Shown in pieces: positions 6,226 through 8,738 of a DNA stretch of 8,738 nt. The notes under the pieces were generated by a model that worked only from the letters and a program-made list of their open reading frames with translations, was not told the DNA's origin and did no database searches. Position 1 is the stretch's first letter, and each line of letters opens with the position of its first letter. A program made the translations under genes and the position numbers. The DNA is from Roseburia sp. (lineage in GTDB: Bacteria > Bacillota > Clostridia > Lachnospirales > Lachnospiraceae). Location of the stretch: contig DMYD01000032.1 of assembly GCA_003483745.1 (NCBI GenBank), positions 64,836 through 73,573 of the forward strand. Reading direction: 5' to 3'.

Positions 6226-8738
6226 ATGTCCAGAGCAAAACAGTCAATGGACGGTAATACCGCCGCAGCTCATGTAGCTTATGCGTTTACAGATGTTGCA
6301 GCTATTTACCCAATTACACCATCCAGCCCGATGGCAGATACCGTAGATCAGTGGTCTGCAGCAGGACAGGAGAATATTTTCGGTAATCAGGTAAAGGTTG
6401 TAGAGATGGAATCTGAGGCAGGTGCAGCAGGTGCCGTTCACGGTTCTCTTGCAGCAGGTGCTTTAACAACTACCTTTACAGCTTCTCAGGGTCTTTTATT
6501 AATGATCCCGAACATGTACAAAATCGCAGGTGAGCAGCTTCCATGCGTATTTGATGTATCCGCACGTACAGTTGCTACACAGTCTTTAAATATTTTTGGT
6601 GATCACAGTGATGTATATGCCTGCCGTCAGACAGGTTTCGCTATGTTATGTGAGACCAACCCGCAGGAAGTTATGGACTTAAGCCCGGTTGCTCATCTTG
6701 CAACAATCGAGGGAAAAGTTCCATTCATCAACTTCTTTGATGGTTTCCGTACATCCCACGAGATCCAGAAGATCGAGAAATGGGATTACGCTGACTTAAA
6801 AGAAATGTGCAACATGGACGCAGTTGAAGCATTCCGTGCACATGCATTAAATCCGGAGCATCCAGCTATGCGTGGTTCTCATGAGAATGGAGATGTTTTC
6901 TTCCAGCATCGTGAGGCTTGTAACACAGCTTACAATGAGTTGCCGGCAATCGTTGAGAAATACATGGCTAAGATCAACGAGAAATTAGGAACAAACTACG
7001 ATTTATTCAACTACTACGGAGCAGAAGATGCTGACCGTGTTATCGTAGCTATGGGTTCTGTAAACGACGTAGCTGAAGAGGTAATTGATTACTTAACAGC
7101 TAAGGGCGAGAAAGTCGGTCTTGTCAAAGTTCGTTTATATCGTCCATGGGTATCTGAGGCATTCTTAAAAGTTCTTCCTAAGACAGCTAAGAAAGTTGCT
7201 GTTCTTGACAGAACAAAAGAGCCAGGTGCACTTGGTGATCCGTTATACTTAGACGTAGCAACCACACTTCGTGAGGCAGGTCTTGATACAATCGTATTAA
7301 CAGGCGGCCGTTACGGATTAGGTTCTAAAGATACACCACCTTCAAGCTTATTTGCAGTATACAAAGAGTTAGAGAAAGATGCTCCAAAGAGCAGATTCAC
7401 CATCGGTATCGTTGATGATGTTACTAACTTAAGTTTACCGGAAGTAAAACCGGCTCCTATCACTGCAGCAGAAGGTACTGTTGAGTGTAAATTCTGGGGT
7501 CTCGGCGGAGATGGTACTGTAGGTGCTAACAAGAACTCTACCAAGATCATCGGTGACCACACAGACAAATACATCCAGGCATACTTCCAGTATGACTCCA
7601 AGAAAACTGGTGGTATCACAATTTCTCACTTGAGATTTGGTGATAAGCCGATCAGAAGCCCGTATTACATCAACCAGGCTGACTTCGTAGCATGCCACAA
7701 CCCATCTTATGTAACAAAAGGATTCAAGATGGTACAGGATGTAAAACCAGGCGGAGTATTCATGATCAACTGCCAGTGGTCAGACGAAGAGTTAGAGCAT
7801 CATTTAAATGCTGCTGCTAAGAAATATATTGCTGATAACAACATTCAGTTATATACCATCAACGCGATCGATAAAGCTATCGAGATCGGTATGGGTAAAC
7901 GTACAAACACAATTTTACAGTCTGCATTCTTCAAATTAGCAAACGTAATGCCAATCGAAGAGGCTGTAGATTTCATGAAACAGGCTGCTAAGAAATCCTA
8001 CGGTAAGAAGGGTGATGCAGTCGTAGAGATGAACTACAAAGCAATCGACGCTGGCGTTGATGCAGTTCATAAAGTAGAGGTTCCGGCTTCCTGGTCTAAC
8101 CCGGCAGCAGATCCGGCTCCTAAGAAATTAACAGGTCGTCCAGAGACAGTTAAGATGGTAGAAGACTTAATGAACCCGATCTCCTTAATGGATGGTGATT
8201 CATTACCGGTTTCCGCATTCATGGGCAACCCGGATGGACAGTTCGAGCATGGTGCAGCAGCATACGAGAAACGTGGTACCGCTGTAACAGTTCCTACATG
8301 GAATGCAGAGAAATGTATCCAGTGTAACCAGTGTGCATTTGTATGTTCTCATGCAACAATCCGTCCGTTCATGTTAAGTGAGGATGAAGTAAAAGCAGCT
8401 CCTTCCAATATCAAAGTTGCTGATACAAAACCAAAGGCAAGCGAGTACAAATACACAATGAGCGTATCTCCATTAGACTGTATGGGATGCGGCGAGTGTA
8501 TCACAGTATGTCCGGTTGGTGCTATCGAGATGGTTCCACAGGAATCTCAGGCAGACGAGCAGCCAGTATTCGATTACTTAGTTGCTAACGTAAGCAAGAA
8601 ACCTGGTATGCCGGCAGACAACACTGTAAAAGGTTCTCAGTTCAACCAGCCATTACTTGAGTTCTCAGGTTCTTGTGCAGGATGTGCAGAGACATCATAC
8701 GCTCGTTTGATTACTCAGTTATTTGGTGAGCATATGTA
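6226..8738 (+). CDS. nifJ: Pyruvate:ferredoxin (flavodoxin) oxidoreductase, 3'-truncated by the window
   Basis: The enzyme oxidises pyruvate with coenzyme A to acetyl-CoA and CO2 and passes two electrons to ferredoxin. It is the main link from glycolysis to acetate, butyrate and hydrogen in strict anaerobes. The visible part is 837 codons with no stop; the family is about 1170-1200 residues, so roughly the last 340 (most of the thiamine diphosphate domain) lie past the edge. Key residues match the numbering of the Desulfovibrio africanus enzyme: Thr31 in YPITPSSP, catalytic Glu64 in EMESEAG, and Arg114 in SARTVATQSLNIFGDHSD. The ferredoxin-like domain carries two [4Fe-4S] motifs, CIQCNQCAFVC (Cys697, 700, 703, 707) and CMGCGECITVC (Cys752, 755, 758, 762). 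The first two ligands of the third cluster appear in GSCAGCAET (Cys817, 820). Codon use is strongly biased (GTA, TTA, CGT, AAC preferred), unlike the upstream regulator, as expected for an abundant enzyme. It follows the GGDEF/EAL gene by 163 nt with its own promoter signals, so it is probably transcribed separately. Confidence 0.98.
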   Translation, partial: MSRAKQSMDGNTAAAHVAYAFTDVAAIYPITPSSPMADTVDQWSAAGQENIFGNQVKVVEMESEAGAAGAVHGSLAAGALTTTFTASQGLLLMIPNMYKIAGEQLPCVFDVSARTVATQSLNIFGDHSDVYACRQTGFAMLCETNPQEVMDLSPVAHLATIEGKVPFINFFDGFRTSHEIQKIEKWDYADLKEMCNMDAVEAFRAHALNPEHPAMRGSHENGDVFFQHREACNTAYNELPAIVEKYMAKINEKLGTNYDLFNYYGAEDADRVIVAMGSVNDVAEEVIDYLTAKGEKVGLVKVRLYRPWVSEAFLKVLPKTAKKVAVLDRTKEPGALGDPLYLDVATTLREAGLDTIVLTGGRYGLGSKDTPPSSLFAVYKELEKDAPKSRFTIGIVDDVTNLSLPEVKPAPITAAEGTVECKFWGLGGDGTVGANKNSTKIIGDHTDKYIQAYFQYDSKKTGGITISHLRFGDKPIRSPYYINQADFVACHNPSYVTKGFKMVQDVKPGGVFMINCQWSDEELEHHLNAAAKKYIADNNIQLYTINAIDKAIEIGMGKRTNTILQSAFFKLANVMPIEEAVDFMKQAAKKSYGKKGDAVVEMNYKAIDAGVDAVHKVEVPASWSNPAADPAPKKLTGRPETVKMVEDLMNPISLMDGDSLPVSAFMGNPDGQFEHGAAAYEKRGTAVTVPTWNAEKCIQCNQCAFVCSHATIRPFMLSEDEVKAAPSNIKVADTKPKASEYKYTMSVSPLDCMGCGECITVCPVGAIEMVPQESQADEQPVFDYLVANVSKKPGMPADNTVKGSQFNQPLLEFSGSCAGCAETSYARLITQLFGEHM

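Noticed and set aside
7311..7698. Overlapping minus-strand open frames opposite PFOR
   Set aside because: They are antisense to a well-conserved, codon-biased gene, and the lack of stops follows from that bias.

Overview
The window looks like chromosomal DNA from an anaerobic, low-GC Firmicute, most likely a gut Lachnospiraceae species of the Roseburia/Eubacterium rectale/Butyrivibrio kind. This is inferred from strong AGGAGG ribosome sites, a clostridial pyruvate:ferredoxin oxidoreductase, a clostridial-style YbiT/YkpA ABC-F protein, a soluble PAS/GAF/GGDEF/EAL regulator and a small lysine-rich secreted protein. No 16S or other species-level marker is present.

Layout: (1) 47-904 (+) encodes a secreted protein with a signal peptide and two beta-rich, PPC-like units. 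(2) 905-1014 is a convergent intergenic gap with an 18-nt palindrome and a very regular bidirectional terminator. (3) 1015-2655 (-) encodes a YbiT-type ABC-F ATPase. (4) 2656-2906 is a divergent promoter region with a TATAAT box facing each way. (5) 2907-6062 (+) encodes a 1051-residue cyclic-di-GMP enzyme with the order PAS-PAS-GGDEF-GAF-degenerate GGDEF-EAL. (6) 6063-6225 is a control region with an extended -10 promoter and a repeated GATAAATTnTAT element. (7) 6226 to the window end (+) is the first 837 codons of pyruvate:ferredoxin oxidoreductase, cut by the window edge.

The genes do not form one pathway. Each has its own promoter or terminator signals, and they span ribosome-associated translation (ABC-F), second-messenger signalling (GGDEF/EAL), central fermentative metabolism (PFOR) and the cell surface or exterior (secreted protein). 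I saw no mobile element, CRISPR array, tRNA, rRNA or frameshifted gene. I found no clearly new biological system. The most interesting items are the domain architecture of the GGDEF/EAL protein, the secreted PPC-only protein, and the short repeats in the two promoter regions.
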